NCBI GenBank assembly: GCA_944331895.1
Contig: CALVIX010000004.1
Location: 1-64,000, forward strand
Direction of reading: 5' to 3'
From: an uncultured Bacilli bacterium
GTDB lineage: Bacteria > Bacillota_I > Bacilli_A > RF39 > UBA660
Length of the DNA: 64,000 bases
In this document: positions 34,766-43,622 of the stretch, in pieces
Layout of the letters: each line of letters opens with the position of its first letter
Numbering within the stretch: the first letter of the stretch is position 1
The notes under the pieces: generated by a model
The model's input: only the letters and a program-made list of their open reading frames with translations
Database searches by the model: none
Told to the model about the DNA's origin: nothing
Made by a program: the position numbers and the translations under genes

Positions 34766-34780
34766 CGGTCTGCTTTTTCT
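34752..34780 (+). terminator. Terminator after the PH-domain gene
   Basis: AAAGCAGATC pairs with GGTCTGCTTT (one G-T), followed by TTCT. Confidence 0.8.
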
Positions 34781-34886
34781 ATATAAGTAAGTAGAATATT
34801 GAAAAAATCGGAAAAGCTTAAAATTTTCCTTTTCATTTTTGTTTTTTTCAGTTATACTGTATATAGTAGAATAGTGGGGAAACAAT

Positions 34887-36500
34887 ATGATATTAAGAAA
34901 ACCGTATGCGATATTGATTAAAAATTTCAAATTGATTCACGTTATTTTAACTGGATTGATGGCATATTTACTTTATAAAACATGGAATATCATGCAGTTT
35001 TTTAGTGACTATTTTAGTCAAGGTGAGTCTATTGTCGGGCAAGACATTGCAAGTACTTTAATTAGCTTTAGGGTCTATTTAGTAATAGGTATTATCATAG
35101 CGGGACTGATTACAGTACTAGTTTTAATGTATTTAAAGAAAAAACCGATTACCTACTATATATATTCTATTGTTACTTTTATTTTTGTTGCTGTCATATT
35201 TGTACTAACCAAAAATACGATTGTTACGATGGAGGGGCAACTGGTAAGTGCGCGTTTAGCTCGAGCGATAAGCGACTTTGTAAATATCGCGTTTATTGCT
35301 CAAATTATTGCGACTGTCATGACCTTTGTAAGGGCGACAGGGTTCGATATTAAAAAATTCAATTTCGTAAAAGATCTCCAAGAGTTAGATATTGCGGTAG
35401 AGGATAATGAAGAATTCGAAGTCGATGTAGAGGTTGATACCGATCGATTCAAACGAGATTTGAAGCGTAGATGGCGACACATGAAATATGTCTATGTGGA
35501 AAATAAATTGCTTATCAATATTATCGCTGCTGTTGCAGTAGTGGGGATAGGGGTATTTATCTTCTTTGCATCTGGATTGGCCGATAAAAAATATAAAGAA
35601 GGTCAATATTTCTACACCTATGACTTTATGATGAAAGTAAATCGTTCTTATATTACAAATACAGATTATAAAATGGAAGAATTAGATGATTATAAAAATT
35701 TAGTGGTTTTAGAGATTAGTACAAGAAAGTTATCGGAACCGACCGATCCTCTGGAACTTGCAAAATTGGAATTAAATGTTGGAGATAAACATTATTATCC
35801 GACAAGGATATATAAGAATCAGTTGAAAGATTTAGGAACGTTATATCAAGGAGAGAATATTCCAACACAGTCTGAAGTGACTTATTTAATAGCGTACGAA
35901 GTTCCTGCAAATTATTTAGATAAAACGATGATGTTAAGATATATTAACGGGTTAAAAAGTAAAGATAATAAGATTCAAGCGATGTATGTAAACGTAAAAT
36001 TAAATCCGAAGAATTTGATGACGAACTTAAAGTCAAAAACAGTTTTGTTGGGCAACGAAATGAACACGAAAGGAACGATCCTTGGCGAAAGCAAGCTGAA
36101 GATTGATTCGTATGAAATCAGCGATCAATTTAAATTAGAGTATAATTTCTGCGCGGCACAAAATGAATGCGTTCCATCGATTGAATATATTAAACCTGAT
36201 ATCTTGAGTAATTATGATAAAACACTTTTAAAACTAACGGGTTCTTTAAAAATGGATGATAGTATTCAATTGCGAGGTGTGGATACGGTGTTTGAATTGA
36301 TTCAAATGTTTGGAACGATCGAGTATGAGATTGACGGAAAAGTTAAAACACAACCATTTCAAATAAAAGAAGTGAAACCGACGAGTGTAAAAAATGAAAG
36401 TATCACTTATATCGAAGTGACACCAGAGGTAAAAAATGCAACAAAAATCATGATTCGTTTTCGTTTGAGAAATCAGGAAGTGGTTTATCAACTAAAATAG
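34887..36500 (+). CDS. Large multi-pass membrane protein with extracellular beta-rich domain
   Basis: This 537-residue protein is of unknown function. Membrane segments are at about 15-31, 60-81, 90-108, 127-148 and 209-228. An acidic/basic cytoplasmic loop (150-205, rich in E/D then R/K) lies between the fourth and fifth. The C-terminal 300 residues form an extracellular region with two cysteines (NFCAAQNECVP). A weak TTATACT -10 lies 40 bases upstream. Its own transcript sits just ahead of the Tad/T4SS cluster; a link is possible by position only. I do not recognise the family. Confidence 0.6.
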   Translation: MILRKPYAILIKNFKLIHVILTGLMAYLLYKTWNIMQFFSDYFSQGESIVGQDIASTLISFRVYLVIGIIIAGLITVLVLMYLKKKPITYYIYSIVTFIFVAVIFVLTKNTIVTMEGQLVSARLARAISDFVNIAFIAQIIATVMTFVRATGFDIKKFNFVKDLQELDIAVEDNEEFEVDVEVDTDRFKRDLKRRWRHMKYVYVENKLLINIIAAVAVVGIGVFIFFASGLADKKYKEGQYFYTYDFMMKVNRSYITNTDYKMEELDDYKNLVVLEISTRKLSEPTDPLELAKLELNVGDKHYYPTRIYKNQLKDLGTLYQGENIPTQSEVTYLIAYEVPANYLDKTMMLRYINGLKSKDNKIQAMYVNVKLNPKNLMTNLKSKTVLLGNEMNTKGTILGESKLKIDSYEISDQFKLEYNFCAAQNECVPSIEYIKPDILSNYDKTLLKLTGSLKMDDSIQLRGVDTVFELIQMFGTIEYEIDGKVKTQPFQIKEVKPTSVKNESITYIEVTPEVKNATKIMIRFRLRNQEVVYQLK

Positions 36501-36541
36501 TATGTAAAATATAGAAAAAAATAAGAAATTTAAGAAATTTG

Positions 36542-36550
36542 TGGTATAAT
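36542..36550 (+). promoter_or_regulatory. Promoter of the Tad/T4SS cluster
   Basis: TGG-TATAAT extended -10, about 47 bases before the small ORF at 36597. No strong -35. Confidence 0.6.
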
Positions 36551-36596
36551 ATAAAAATAGAGGACGGTACGTCATATTTGAAAGGAGGGTGACAAT

Positions 36597-36722
36597 TTGT
36601 GGGGTCAGTGTGTATCTAAGGATACGCTAGTTAGAATATTACAGAGAATGTTTGTAATAACACAGAATGATCTTTTACAGATTTGTGACCTTGATGTTGG
36701 TAATGAGGTGGTGAGAGAATGA
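36597..36722 (+). CDS. Hidden 41-residue leader ORF coupled to the cluster
   Basis: A TTG start follows a near-perfect SD (AAGGAGG, seven bases away), and the frame encodes MWGQCVSKDTLVRILQRMFV and 21 more residues before a TGA. That TGA overlaps the ATG of the next gene (ATGA), the usual sign of translational coupling. It is predicted soluble and helical with two cysteines. It is short enough to be missed by gene callers. It could be a real small protein, perhaps a regulator, or a leader peptide that tunes the translation of the operon. No homologue is recognised. Confidence 0.65.
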   Translation: MWGQCVSKDTLVRILQRMFVITQNDLLQICDLDVGNEVVRE

Positions 36723-37120
36723 GTAAATCGTTTTGGGGAATATTTATTATTGTGTTAGGCGTCATTGCAATATTTTTTGTAAATTTCTTTCAAAATATTA
36801 CGAATGCAGATGAACAAAACTTCAACTTGTTGAAAGAGACGACAGAAGCTGCAATGTATGATGCTTTCGATTTTGCATCATATCGAGCATACGGAGCAAT
36901 CCGAATTGATCGCGAAAAATTCGTAGAGAATTTTTTAAGACGTTTTGCACAAAATGTAAATTTAGGAACTACGTATAAAATTCAAATTTATGATGTCAAC
37001 GAGATGCCGCCTAAGGTTAGTATCAAGGTATCAAGTAGCAACACAGCAAATTTTACTGGTGAAGTACTTGAGTTTGATGTGACAAATAAATTAGATGCGA
37101 TATTAGAAACGCCATATTAG
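36719..37120 (+). CDS. Tad-associated membrane-anchored protein (pseudopilin-like)
   Basis: This 133-residue protein has a single N-terminal membrane segment (residues 5-25) and an extracellular helix-strand domain. Its shape (short N terminus, one hydrophobic helix, then EQNFNLLKETTEAAMYDAFDF) resembles TadE/pseudopilin-like proteins, but I do not recognise a named family with certainty (DUF5411-like is a possibility). It overlaps the preceding small ORF and is 15 bases from the SAF gene, so it belongs to the operon. It could be a minor pilin or an assembly factor. Confidence 0.6.
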   Translation: MSKSFWGIFIIVLGVIAIFFVNFFQNITNADEQNFNLLKETTEAAMYDAFDFASYRAYGAIRIDREKFVENFLRRFAQNVNLGTTYKIQIYDVNEMPPKVSIKVSSSNTANFTGEVLEFDVTNKLDAILETPY

Positions 37121-37135
37121 AATAGGAGAATAAAA

Positions 37136-37978
37136 ATGAATAATATAATAGTAACATTTCAAAGATTTTTGAAAAATAAAAATACTGTAACAATTATCGG
37201 GGTTGTAGCAGTTATTGGAATTTTATATTGGGGATATAATGCACAAATCAACAATGCAGTTACTCCAGTACGTAATATTCCCGTAGCTGTAGATACGATT
37301 CAACCAAGAACGAAAATAACAAAAGATATGATTGAATATGTCGATGTTGCACCTGTTGTGTTAAGTGATAACGTGATTCGTGTAGCATCACAAGTAATTG
37401 GAAAATATAGTAATTATAATACTGTAATTCCACAGGGTAGTATGTTTTATCAAGATACATTAGTAACAGAGGAAGAATTACCTGATTCTGCATTTACTCA
37501 AGTAGGTAAAAATGAAGTAGTATATAATTTCCCAGTTACGATGGATTCTACATACGGAAATTCAATTTTCCCTGGAAACAAGATTGATATTTATATGAAA
37601 GCAACGACAGATGCTGGACAGATCATGGTAGGTAAATTAGTTGAAAATATCAAAGTATTAGCTGTAAAAGACAAAGATGGACGTCATGTGTTTGAAAACA
37701 CAGAAGAAGCACGTACACCATCAATGTTAATTTTTGGAGTAGATCCTGAAATCAATATCTTGTTACGTAAAGCAAGTTATATGGATGACTTCGATGTAGA
37801 ACTATTCCCAGTTCCACACGGACAAGAAGTTGACGAAAGTGGAGAAACACAAGTTAGTACACAATATTTAAAAGACTTTATTAACGCAAATACAGTAGTA
37901 ATTGATCAATCAACAGATACAAATACAAACAATAATTCAGGAAATAATACAAATACGCAAGAACAAGCAGGTGCATAA
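37136..37978 (+). CDS. SAF-domain protein, CpaB/RcpC-like
   Basis: CpaB/RcpC proteins stabilise Tad pilus assembly outside the membrane. This 280-residue protein has a membrane segment at 18-36, then a SAF domain (VAVDTIQPRTKITKDMIEYVDV ... VIGKYSNYNTVIPQGSMFYQDTLV), an RcpC-like beta domain around residues 120-215, and an Asn/Thr-rich tail. The SD AGGAG lies before the ATG. It precedes the CpaF gene by one base, so the two are coupled. Confidence 0.85.
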   Translation: MNNIIVTFQRFLKNKNTVTIIGVVAVIGILYWGYNAQINNAVTPVRNIPVAVDTIQPRTKITKDMIEYVDVAPVVLSDNVIRVASQVIGKYSNYNTVIPQGSMFYQDTLVTEEELPDSAFTQVGKNEVVYNFPVTMDSTYGNSIFPGNKIDIYMKATTDAGQIMVGKLVENIKVLAVKDKDGRHVFENTEEARTPSMLIFGVDPEINILLRKASYMDDFDVELFPVPHGQEVDESGETQVSTQYLKDFINANTVVIDQSTDTNTNNNSGNNTNTQEQAGA

Positions 37979-37979
37979 T

Positions 37980-39266
37980 ATGTTTAATGATGCAATGTTT
38001 GCCCAGATTGACTTTGGTCCATTAAAAGAATTGTTGGAAAATGATGATGTAACCGATATTTCTTATAGTAATGGGGGTCAATTATGGTTAAAGACTCTAT
38101 CACGTGGTATTTTCCGCGTAGAAAATGATGTGGTCAATGATGCGTTTATGGAAAAATTAGCTTTCCAATGTTCCAATGTTATGGGTAAGACATTTAACAT
38201 GGCTCACCCATTCTTGGATGCGGAGAGTGCCGAACTACGTTTAAATTTCGTACACGATTCTATTGCCAGAAATGGAATCGCTTGCGTAATGCGTAAAACA
38301 CCAGCGAAGATTCGTTTGGAAAAAGAAAAAATATTAGCAGAGAATTATATAACGCTTGATGTTCATGACTTTTTGATGAAAGCGATCGAGGGACATTGTA
38401 ACATTATCGTATGTGGAGAAACTGGTTCAGGAAAAACAGAGTTTATTAAATATCTAGCATCTCACATTAAAGAGAATGAAAAAGTTATCACAATCGAGGA
38501 CACCTTGGAGTTACACTTGGATCGGATTTTCCCACATAGAGATATCGTGGCAATGAAAACGAACAACATCGCTTCTTATTCAGATGTGTTAGTAACTTGT
38601 ATGAGACAGAACCCAAAGTGGATTTTACTATCCGAGGTTCGTAGTGCAGAAGCTGTTATGGCTGTACGTAACTCGATTTCATCAGGACACTATATTTTGT
38701 CGACGATCCATGCGGATAAAGCGGAGTCTATTCCAAACCGTATGTACAGTTTGTTGGAGACAAATCAAGATATCGATCAATTTTTGAAATCTATTTATCG
38801 TTATGTACAATTAGGAGTCTATATTCGTGGATATCAAGATAGAGCGACAAAGAGATTTCATCGTGAGATCGCTTCTGTTGTCGAATTCTATGTAACAGAG
38901 GATAATGAAGCAAAATATAATGTTATTTATAAAAAGTTAAATGATGGGCACGTCGTAAGACAAAACCCTAGCAAATATTTGCTTGAATATTTAGAAGGGC
39001 AAGGAGTAGAATTGCCAAAAGACCTCATTCGAACAGATTTGAATGATAAAGAAGGTGGTGAAGAGGCTGTTGGGAACGCAACAACATCTACAGTAGATGC
39101 TAAAACGCAACCACAAGTACAACAGACAGTGCCAGCCAACCAGAGTGTGGTGCAAAACCAAACGCCATCCACGCCAGTTGGACAAGTAAGTGCTCAACAG
39201 AGTACAACTGTTTCTTCACAGCCGGTGACATCAAATTCATTTTCGAATGTACGACCAGTAGAATAA
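37980..39266 (+). CDS. CpaF/TadA-type secretion ATPase
   Basis: CpaF is the hexameric ATPase that powers Tad pilus assembly. The protein has 428 residues from the ATG at 37980 (AGGTG six bases upstream); a longer reading from 37902 overlaps the SAF gene and adds a low-complexity tail. Walker A GETGSGKT is at 146-153, the Asp box ITIEDTLELHL follows near 178, Walker B is WILLSEVR, and the His box is HYILSTIHAD. The last ~55 residues are Gln/Thr/Val/Ser-rich and disordered, which is unusual for CpaF. It probably energises the Flp-like pilins encoded here. Confidence 0.93.
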   Translation: MFNDAMFAQIDFGPLKELLENDDVTDISYSNGGQLWLKTLSRGIFRVENDVVNDAFMEKLAFQCSNVMGKTFNMAHPFLDAESAELRLNFVHDSIARNGIACVMRKTPAKIRLEKEKILAENYITLDVHDFLMKAIEGHCNIIVCGETGSGKTEFIKYLASHIKENEKVITIEDTLELHLDRIFPHRDIVAMKTNNIASYSDVLVTCMRQNPKWILLSEVRSAEAVMAVRNSISSGHYILSTIHADKAESIPNRMYSLLETNQDIDQFLKSIYRYVQLGVYIRGYQDRATKRFHREIASVVEFYVTEDNEAKYNVIYKKLNDGHVVRQNPSKYLLEYLEGQGVELPKDLIRTDLNDKEGGEEAVGNATTSTVDAKTQPQVQQTVPANQSVVQNQTPSTPVGQVSAQQSTTVSSQPVTSNSFSNVRPVE

Positions 39267-39279
39267 GGAGGGAATCATT

Positions 39280-40182
39280 ATGACGTTTATTATATTTGTA
39301 GTTGTTGCTGCAATCCTTATTTTCGTTTATTCTTATCGAAAAAACTCAGGGCAGAACGTATATAAATATATTTCGAAACAAGCAGGTGTAATTTATGAAA
39401 AATATGCACCATATTCGTTTCGAGAAGTACGGCAAAAAGTAAAAGATTTAGGACAAGAATATACAACGAGACAATATGTCATTCAGATTGTTGTATTTGC
39501 AGCATCTGCGGCAGTTATTTCATATCTATATTTTTACAATCTAGTTATTTCTATTATTTATTCTTGTTTATCAGTTTTAGTGATTCCTTATTTGACTTAT
39601 TTGAGATGTAAGAGATTGTATAGTGAGTTTATTTTTGAACAAATTCAAGTATATACAACCAATACAATCATGGAATTTGCAACGACTCAATCATTTGTTA
39701 AAGCTCTGGAAGGAGTTCATGAGTCAGGGGTTTTAGAGGATCCTGTAAAATCTGATGTAAAAATGATGATAGATATGGCTTACGAGAATGGTACTGTAGA
39801 ACAATCTATCGAATATATGAATTCAAGATATGAATTTTATATCGTGAAGAATATGCACCAGTTGTTTTTACAAATTACAAATGAGGGTGCGAAAGATTCT
39901 AGTGACGCGCTAGAAAATATGTCTCTCGATATCGATATGCTTGTTGAAAATGTATATAGTGACAGAATGGACCGAGCACAGTTCCATAAAAAGTTTTTAC
40001 AGTTCGGTATCATTTTGTATTTGATGGTTATGTTGGTACAATTTTTATTAGGAGTAGATACCTATATCCAAATGTTGGATAATGTGTTAGTACAATTATT
40101 ATTGCACTTGATTATTATCATCAATACAGCATTCCTATTAAATGGTGAAAAATATTATAATGAGAATGTGGGGGCTGAATAA
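39280..40182 (+). CDS. TadB-like inner-membrane platform protein
   Basis: TadB and TadC form the membrane platform for the Tad ATPase. This 300-residue protein has an N-terminal membrane segment (2-18), two central ones (~67-105), a cytoplasmic T2SSF-type helical domain (CKRLYSEFIFEQIQVYTTNTIMEF...), and C-terminal membrane segments (~245-263, 272-290). AAGGAGGG precedes the ATG. The stop overlaps the start of the next gene. Confidence 0.85.
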   Translation: MTFIIFVVVAAILIFVYSYRKNSGQNVYKYISKQAGVIYEKYAPYSFREVRQKVKDLGQEYTTRQYVIQIVVFAASAAVISYLYFYNLVISIIYSCLSVLVIPYLTYLRCKRLYSEFIFEQIQVYTTNTIMEFATTQSFVKALEGVHESGVLEDPVKSDVKMMIDMAYENGTVEQSIEYMNSRYEFYIVKNMHQLFLQITNEGAKDSSDALENMSLDIDMLVENVYSDRMDRAQFHKKFLQFGIILYLMVMLVQFLLGVDTYIQMLDNVLVQLLLHLIIIINTAFLLNGEKYYNENVGAE

Positions 40183-40964
40183 TGGAATTTATTGTAATTG
40201 CAGTAATTATCGTATTTGTATTATCTTATAACCATCATATCGATATGCACAAATTTATTGGAGATACAGAACCATATTTTAGAATCTTAATGGAAGATGA
40301 TTATGTATTTCTTTTAAGATTGCGTTATGGTGATGACATCGATGTTGAAAAGATGTTTGGGATGCGAGTACGCAACGGACTAATAGCAACAGCAGCTATG
40401 CTTTTCATATTGATGTCCCAAGCAAGTTTCTTAAATGTGTTGTTTTCTGTAATCGTTGGATTTATAGTGTTCAAATTACCATACCAACAATTAAAAGGAT
40501 TTTATAAAGCAAATCTACACACGATCAACCAGATGCTTCCGTATTATTTGAAGAGTTTGGAAATTTTAGTTCAACACTATACTGTTCCAGTGGCACTAAA
40601 TCGTTCTATTGAAACAGCGCCAGAAATATTTCGATCTGGATTAAGAGAAATGATTGCTAAAATTGAAGCGGGAGATTCTAGTGTGGATCCATATATGGAT
40701 TTTGCAAAAGAATATCCAGTACGTGATTCTATGCGCATGATGCGTCTTTTGTATCGTTTAGGATTAGGATCACAAGAAAACAAACAAGAGCAACTTATGA
40801 TGTTTGCGCGAAGTGTCTCACAACTTCAAAATAAAGCGCGTGAGCAAAAATATAAAGAACGTCTTGAGAAAATGGAAAATAAAACGATGGCTATGTTGAT
40901 GACAACAGGTGGAGGAATTTTATTACTCATGTTATTCTCAATGACAATGATGATGAATTTATAA
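40182..40964 (+). CDS. TadC-like inner-membrane platform protein
   Basis: The partner of the preceding TadB-like protein. It has 260 residues, with an N-terminal membrane segment (1-16), two at about 62-95, a T2SSF-type helical domain (LPYYLKSLEILVQHYTVPVALNRSIE...), and a C-terminal hydrophobic end (~236-258). Its start overlaps the TadB stop, so the two are made in equal amounts. No terminator follows, but a new extended -10 begins before the pilin gene. Confidence 0.85.
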   Translation: MEFIVIAVIIVFVLSYNHHIDMHKFIGDTEPYFRILMEDDYVFLLRLRYGDDIDVEKMFGMRVRNGLIATAAMLFILMSQASFLNVLFSVIVGFIVFKLPYQQLKGFYKANLHTINQMLPYYLKSLEILVQHYTVPVALNRSIETAPEIFRSGLREMIAKIEAGDSSVDPYMDFAKEYPVRDSMRMMRLLYRLGLGSQENKQEQLMMFARSVSQLQNKAREQKYKERLEKMENKTMAMLMTTGGGILLLMLFSMTMMMNL

Positions 40965-40993
40965 AATATAGTATTTATAAAATTCTAAATATA

Positions 40994-41002
40994 TGTTATA
41001 CT
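40994..41002 (+). promoter_or_regulatory. Extended -10 promoter for the Flp-like pilin
   Basis: TGT-TATACT, about 34 bases before the ATG at 41036, with AAGGTGG as SD. Confidence 0.6.
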
Positions 41003-41035
41003 AAAAATAGTAGAAGTGTAAGGTGGTGAAGAAGA

Positions 41036-41212
41036 ATGAAAGAAGCAGCAGGAGAAGCAAACATGACAGTTATTACAATCATTTTGATCGGTATTATTGC
41101 AGCGATTGCATATCCAATGATTAACGGTTTAATTGAAAGTCAAAGTTCTAAAGCAAAATGTCTTGATGAAGGTGGAACGCCAGAAGAGTGTGGAACTACT
41201 TATGGTAATTAG
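41036..41212 (+). CDS. Flp-like type IVb pilin, 58 residues
   Basis: A short gene with SD AAGGTGGTG. The protein starts MKEAAGEANMTVITIILIGI, a short hydrophilic leader with a Glu two residues ahead of a hydrophobic helix, as in Flp/Tad pilins, then a small Cys-containing C-terminal region (KCLDEGGTPEEC). It should be the substrate of the Tad machinery. The two cysteines could form a disulfide. No prepilin peptidase (TadV/CpaA) gene is in the window, so it must be elsewhere or be absent. Confidence 0.75.
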   Translation: MKEAAGEANMTVITIILIGIIAAIAYPMINGLIESQSSKAKCLDEGGTPEECGTTYGN

Positions 41213-41239
41213 TAAAAACAATAATGGAGGAATAGAATT

Positions 41240-41662
41240 ATGAGAGAAGGTTTAGGAAATGTATTTATGTACAACATCATCATTCTTTTCCTCGTGTTAA
41301 TGGTGGTATTTTTGGTTGGTACTATCAGTTATAATAAGGCATTTAGAGTTAATAGTAGAATTATCAATGCGATCGAGAAATATGAGGGATACAATAGCCC
41401 TGCGTATGAAGAAATCGATCGCACTTTAGCTATTATAGGATATCGCCGTGAGGGAAAGGTTGATTGTCCGCAAAAAGAAGGCGCTAATGCCATGACGAAT
41501 TTCACGGGTAAGTATCAGTACTGTGTATATGAATTTAAAATCAACGATAAATTTTACAACTATGGAGTTTTAACGTATATTGATTTTGATTTGCCAGTTG
41601 CAGGAAAGGTAAAGTTGCCGATTTATTCTAAAACCGATCAAATATATCAATTTCAAAAGTAA
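41240..41662 (+). CDS. TadE-like minor pilin, copy 1
   Basis: This 140-residue protein has one N-terminal membrane helix (residues 9-28) and an extracellular domain with a Cys pair (VDCPQKEG...YQYCVYEF). The layout, short N terminus, one helix and small domain, fits TadE/TadF pseudopilins. It is a paralogue of the next gene: the RxNxIxNAIEKYEGY-type region and the C...YCVY pair match. It is a probable structural component of the pilus. Confidence 0.7.
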   Translation: MREGLGNVFMYNIIILFLVLMVVFLVGTISYNKAFRVNSRIINAIEKYEGYNSPAYEEIDRTLAIIGYRREGKVDCPQKEGANAMTNFTGKYQYCVYEFKINDKFYNYGVLTYIDFDLPVAGKVKLPIYSKTDQIYQFQK

Positions 41663-41677
41663 TAATGGGGTGATGAG

Positions 41678-42115
41678 ATGAATCAAGCAGTTGGTAATAC
41701 GGCGATTGTAAATGTGGTTGTCGTATTTGTGATTATCATTAGTGGGTTATTTGTTGCATCACTCAGTTATTCGAAAGCATATAAAGTAAAAAATATAGTT
41801 CTTAATGCGATAGAAGAACACGAGGGGTTTGATGAGGTAGTAAGAGCCGAAATAGAAGAGTCTTTGACTGAAATGGGGTATCGACTCAATCGTAATGGTC
41901 AACAGAAATGCCCTACGCCTAGCGTAGATGGAACAGTCGAGGTTTTAAATACAGCAAGTAACCATCATTATTGTGTTTGGAGAGTCAGAGAGACGAGAGG
42001 AACTTATTATATAGCAACAGCTTATATGTATTTTGATATTCCTCTAGTCGATGGATTTGAAGCGCCTGTAACAGGGCATACGAAAACATTTTATAATGAT
42101 GAAGCTCACGATTAA
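41678..42115 (+). CDS. TadE-like minor pilin, copy 2
   Basis: A 145-residue paralogue of the previous gene with an N-terminal helix (10-30), the VLNAIEEHEGFDEVVRAEIEESL segment, and the Cys pair KCPTPSV...HYCVWRV. SD GGGGTGATGAG. The conserved cysteines suggest a shared extracellular disulfide. Two diverged copies imply distinct positions in the filament. Confidence 0.7.
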   Translation: MNQAVGNTAIVNVVVVFVIIISGLFVASLSYSKAYKVKNIVLNAIEEHEGFDEVVRAEIEESLTEMGYRLNRNGQQKCPTPSVDGTVEVLNTASNHHYCVWRVRETRGTYYIATAYMYFDIPLVDGFEAPVTGHTKTFYNDEAHD

Positions 42116-42134
42116 ATAAGGAGATGGTGGATCA

Positions 42135-43151
42135 ATGAATGTTATTGTAGCGAATCGATATCAATCATTACTACAAGGGCTTAATATTGATATCATTAAA
42201 CAAATGGTCGGAGAGTTTGAAGTAGATGATATTATATCAACTTTTCAAAATTTCTTTTACCAGAGAATGATTTTAGATATTACAGCAATCAAAAACTATA
42301 AAGATGTGAAGACGTTACAAAAATTATCAATATCTTTAGATATGGATAAAGTTATTTTACTATTAGATGATTCACCGGAAAGTACATCACCGGATTATAT
42401 CTCTAAATTAGTGTCGATGGGAATTTATAATTTTACGAAAAATGCAGAAGGAATCATGTACCTTTATAACAATCCAAATTCTTATCGAGATGTCGCTCAA
42501 TATCAACAATTGGATATCGTAACTCCTATCGTTCAAGGGCAACCGGGAACTTCTGTAAATCAAACCGGGTTGATGCAACCGGAACATGGTCGTATCATAG
42601 GTATTAAAAATGTAACGGATGATTCTGGTGCTACAACGTTAATTTATATGATGAAAAAACAATTGGAAAAGAATTATTCCGTTGTAGCGATAGAAGTTGA
42701 TAAAAGGGACTTTATGTTCTTTAGAGATAAAGGATTGGTTAGTACAAATACTCAAGGGATAGGAAATGAAGTTTCAAAGTACAGTAATAAGGATGTCATA
42801 TTGATTGATATCAATAAAAGTGCAAGCGCAGAAAGTTTATGCACAGAAGTGTTTTATTTGATAGAACCTTCCATTATTAAGTTGAATAAATTGATGATGA
42901 CTGACGGAAAAGTGTTGCAAAAATTAAAAGGAAAAAAAGTTATTTTGAATCAAAGTTTACTGAGTTCGAAAGATGTGTTGGATTTTGAATATGAATCTAA
43001 GATTAAGATTTTTTATAATATGCCACCTTTGAATGAGAGAGAAACAAATATTCAAGTTTTGAATTCCTTCTTAACAAAAGCAGGATTTACACGTCAGGCA
43101 GGGGGAGAGCAGGAAAAAAAGAGTAAACTACTAGGAATTTTTAACATATAA
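42135..43151 (+). CDS. TadZ/CpaE-like protein with deviant P-loop
   Basis: TadZ/CpaE proteins position the Tad apparatus using a receiver-like N domain and a MinD-like C domain. This 338-residue protein has an atypical receiver-like first part (1-140, with MDKVILLLDDSPES) and a MinD-like second part starting IIGIKNVTDDSGATTLIY at about 155. The usual P-loop lysine is missing (D-D-S-G-A-T-T instead of KGGxGKT), as in deviant TadZ proteins, so it may bind but not hydrolyse ATP. It ends the Tad block of the cluster. Confidence 0.75.
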   Translation: MNVIVANRYQSLLQGLNIDIIKQMVGEFEVDDIISTFQNFFYQRMILDITAIKNYKDVKTLQKLSISLDMDKVILLLDDSPESTSPDYISKLVSMGIYNFTKNAEGIMYLYNNPNSYRDVAQYQQLDIVTPIVQGQPGTSVNQTGLMQPEHGRIIGIKNVTDDSGATTLIYMMKKQLEKNYSVVAIEVDKRDFMFFRDKGLVSTNTQGIGNEVSKYSNKDVILIDINKSASAESLCTEVFYLIEPSIIKLNKLMMTDGKVLQKLKGKKVILNQSLLSSKDVLDFEYESKIKIFYNMPPLNERETNIQVLNSFLTKAGFTRQAGGEQEKKSKLLGIFNI

Positions 43152-43153
43152 AA

Positions 43154-43182
43154 TTGACATTTATATGAAATTCTTATATAAT
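43154..43182 (+). promoter_or_regulatory. Consensus promoter for the first VirB2-like pilin
   Basis: TTGACA (43154-43159), 17 bases, TATAAT (43177-43182): a perfect sigma-A consensus. GGGAGGT precedes the ATG at 43206. Confidence 0.95.
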
Positions 43183-43205
43183 TGTTGTAACAAGGGAGGT
43201 AACAT

Positions 43206-43532
43206 ATGTTTACATTAGTAAGTCCAGATGCAATTTGTGGTGGAATTACAATTCCAGGATCAATCGTAAGTATTATCAATATGGTAATCTTAGTAATTCA
43301 AATTGCAATTCCTATTATCTTAATCATCATGGGTATGTTAGATTTAGGAAAAGCTGTTATGGCTGGAAAAGAAGATGAAATTAAAAAGAACCAAACGCTA
43401 TTCTTTAAACGTGTAATAGCAGCAGTTATGGTGTTCTTAATTATTGCGGTTGTTAAATTAGTATTTGGAGTATTAGCAGATGCTAGTGGTGACAATACAG
43501 CAGTAGATTGTATCAGCAAAATTATTGGTTAA
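43206..43532 (+). CDS. VirB2-like pilin, likely major subunit
   Basis: This 108-residue protein has two hydrophobic segments (about 22-42 and 69-90) separated by a short basic loop (KEDEIKKNQTLFFKR), which is the VirB2/TrbC pilin plan, plus cysteines near both ends (DAICGG, VDCISK). It lacks an obvious cleavable signal. It is flanked by a consensus promoter and a strong terminator, so it is made from its own abundant transcript, as expected of the main filament subunit. The same two-helix plan with a Cys near each end occurs in the next two genes. Confidence 0.75.
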   Translation: MFTLVSPDAICGGITIPGSIVSIINMVILVIQIAIPIILIIMGMLDLGKAVMAGKEDEIKKNQTLFFKRVIAAVMVFLIIAVVKLVFGVLADASGDNTAVDCISKIIG

Positions 43533-43556
43533 AACAAGAGTATTCTTGTTTTTTTG
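43532..43556 (+). terminator. Terminator after the first VirB2-like gene
   Basis: AACAAGA-GTAT-TCTTGTT followed by TTTTT. Confidence 0.87.
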
Positions 43557-43566
43557 TGCATAAAAC

Positions 43567-43595
43567 TTGGAAAGAAAAAATGAATATGGTATACT
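43567..43595 (+). promoter_or_regulatory. Promoter of the second VirB2-like gene
   Basis: TTGGAA, 17 bases, TATACT with an extended TGG before it. Confidence 0.75.
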
Positions 43596-43622
43596 TATGT
43601 TATGTAAAGATGGTGAAATGAT

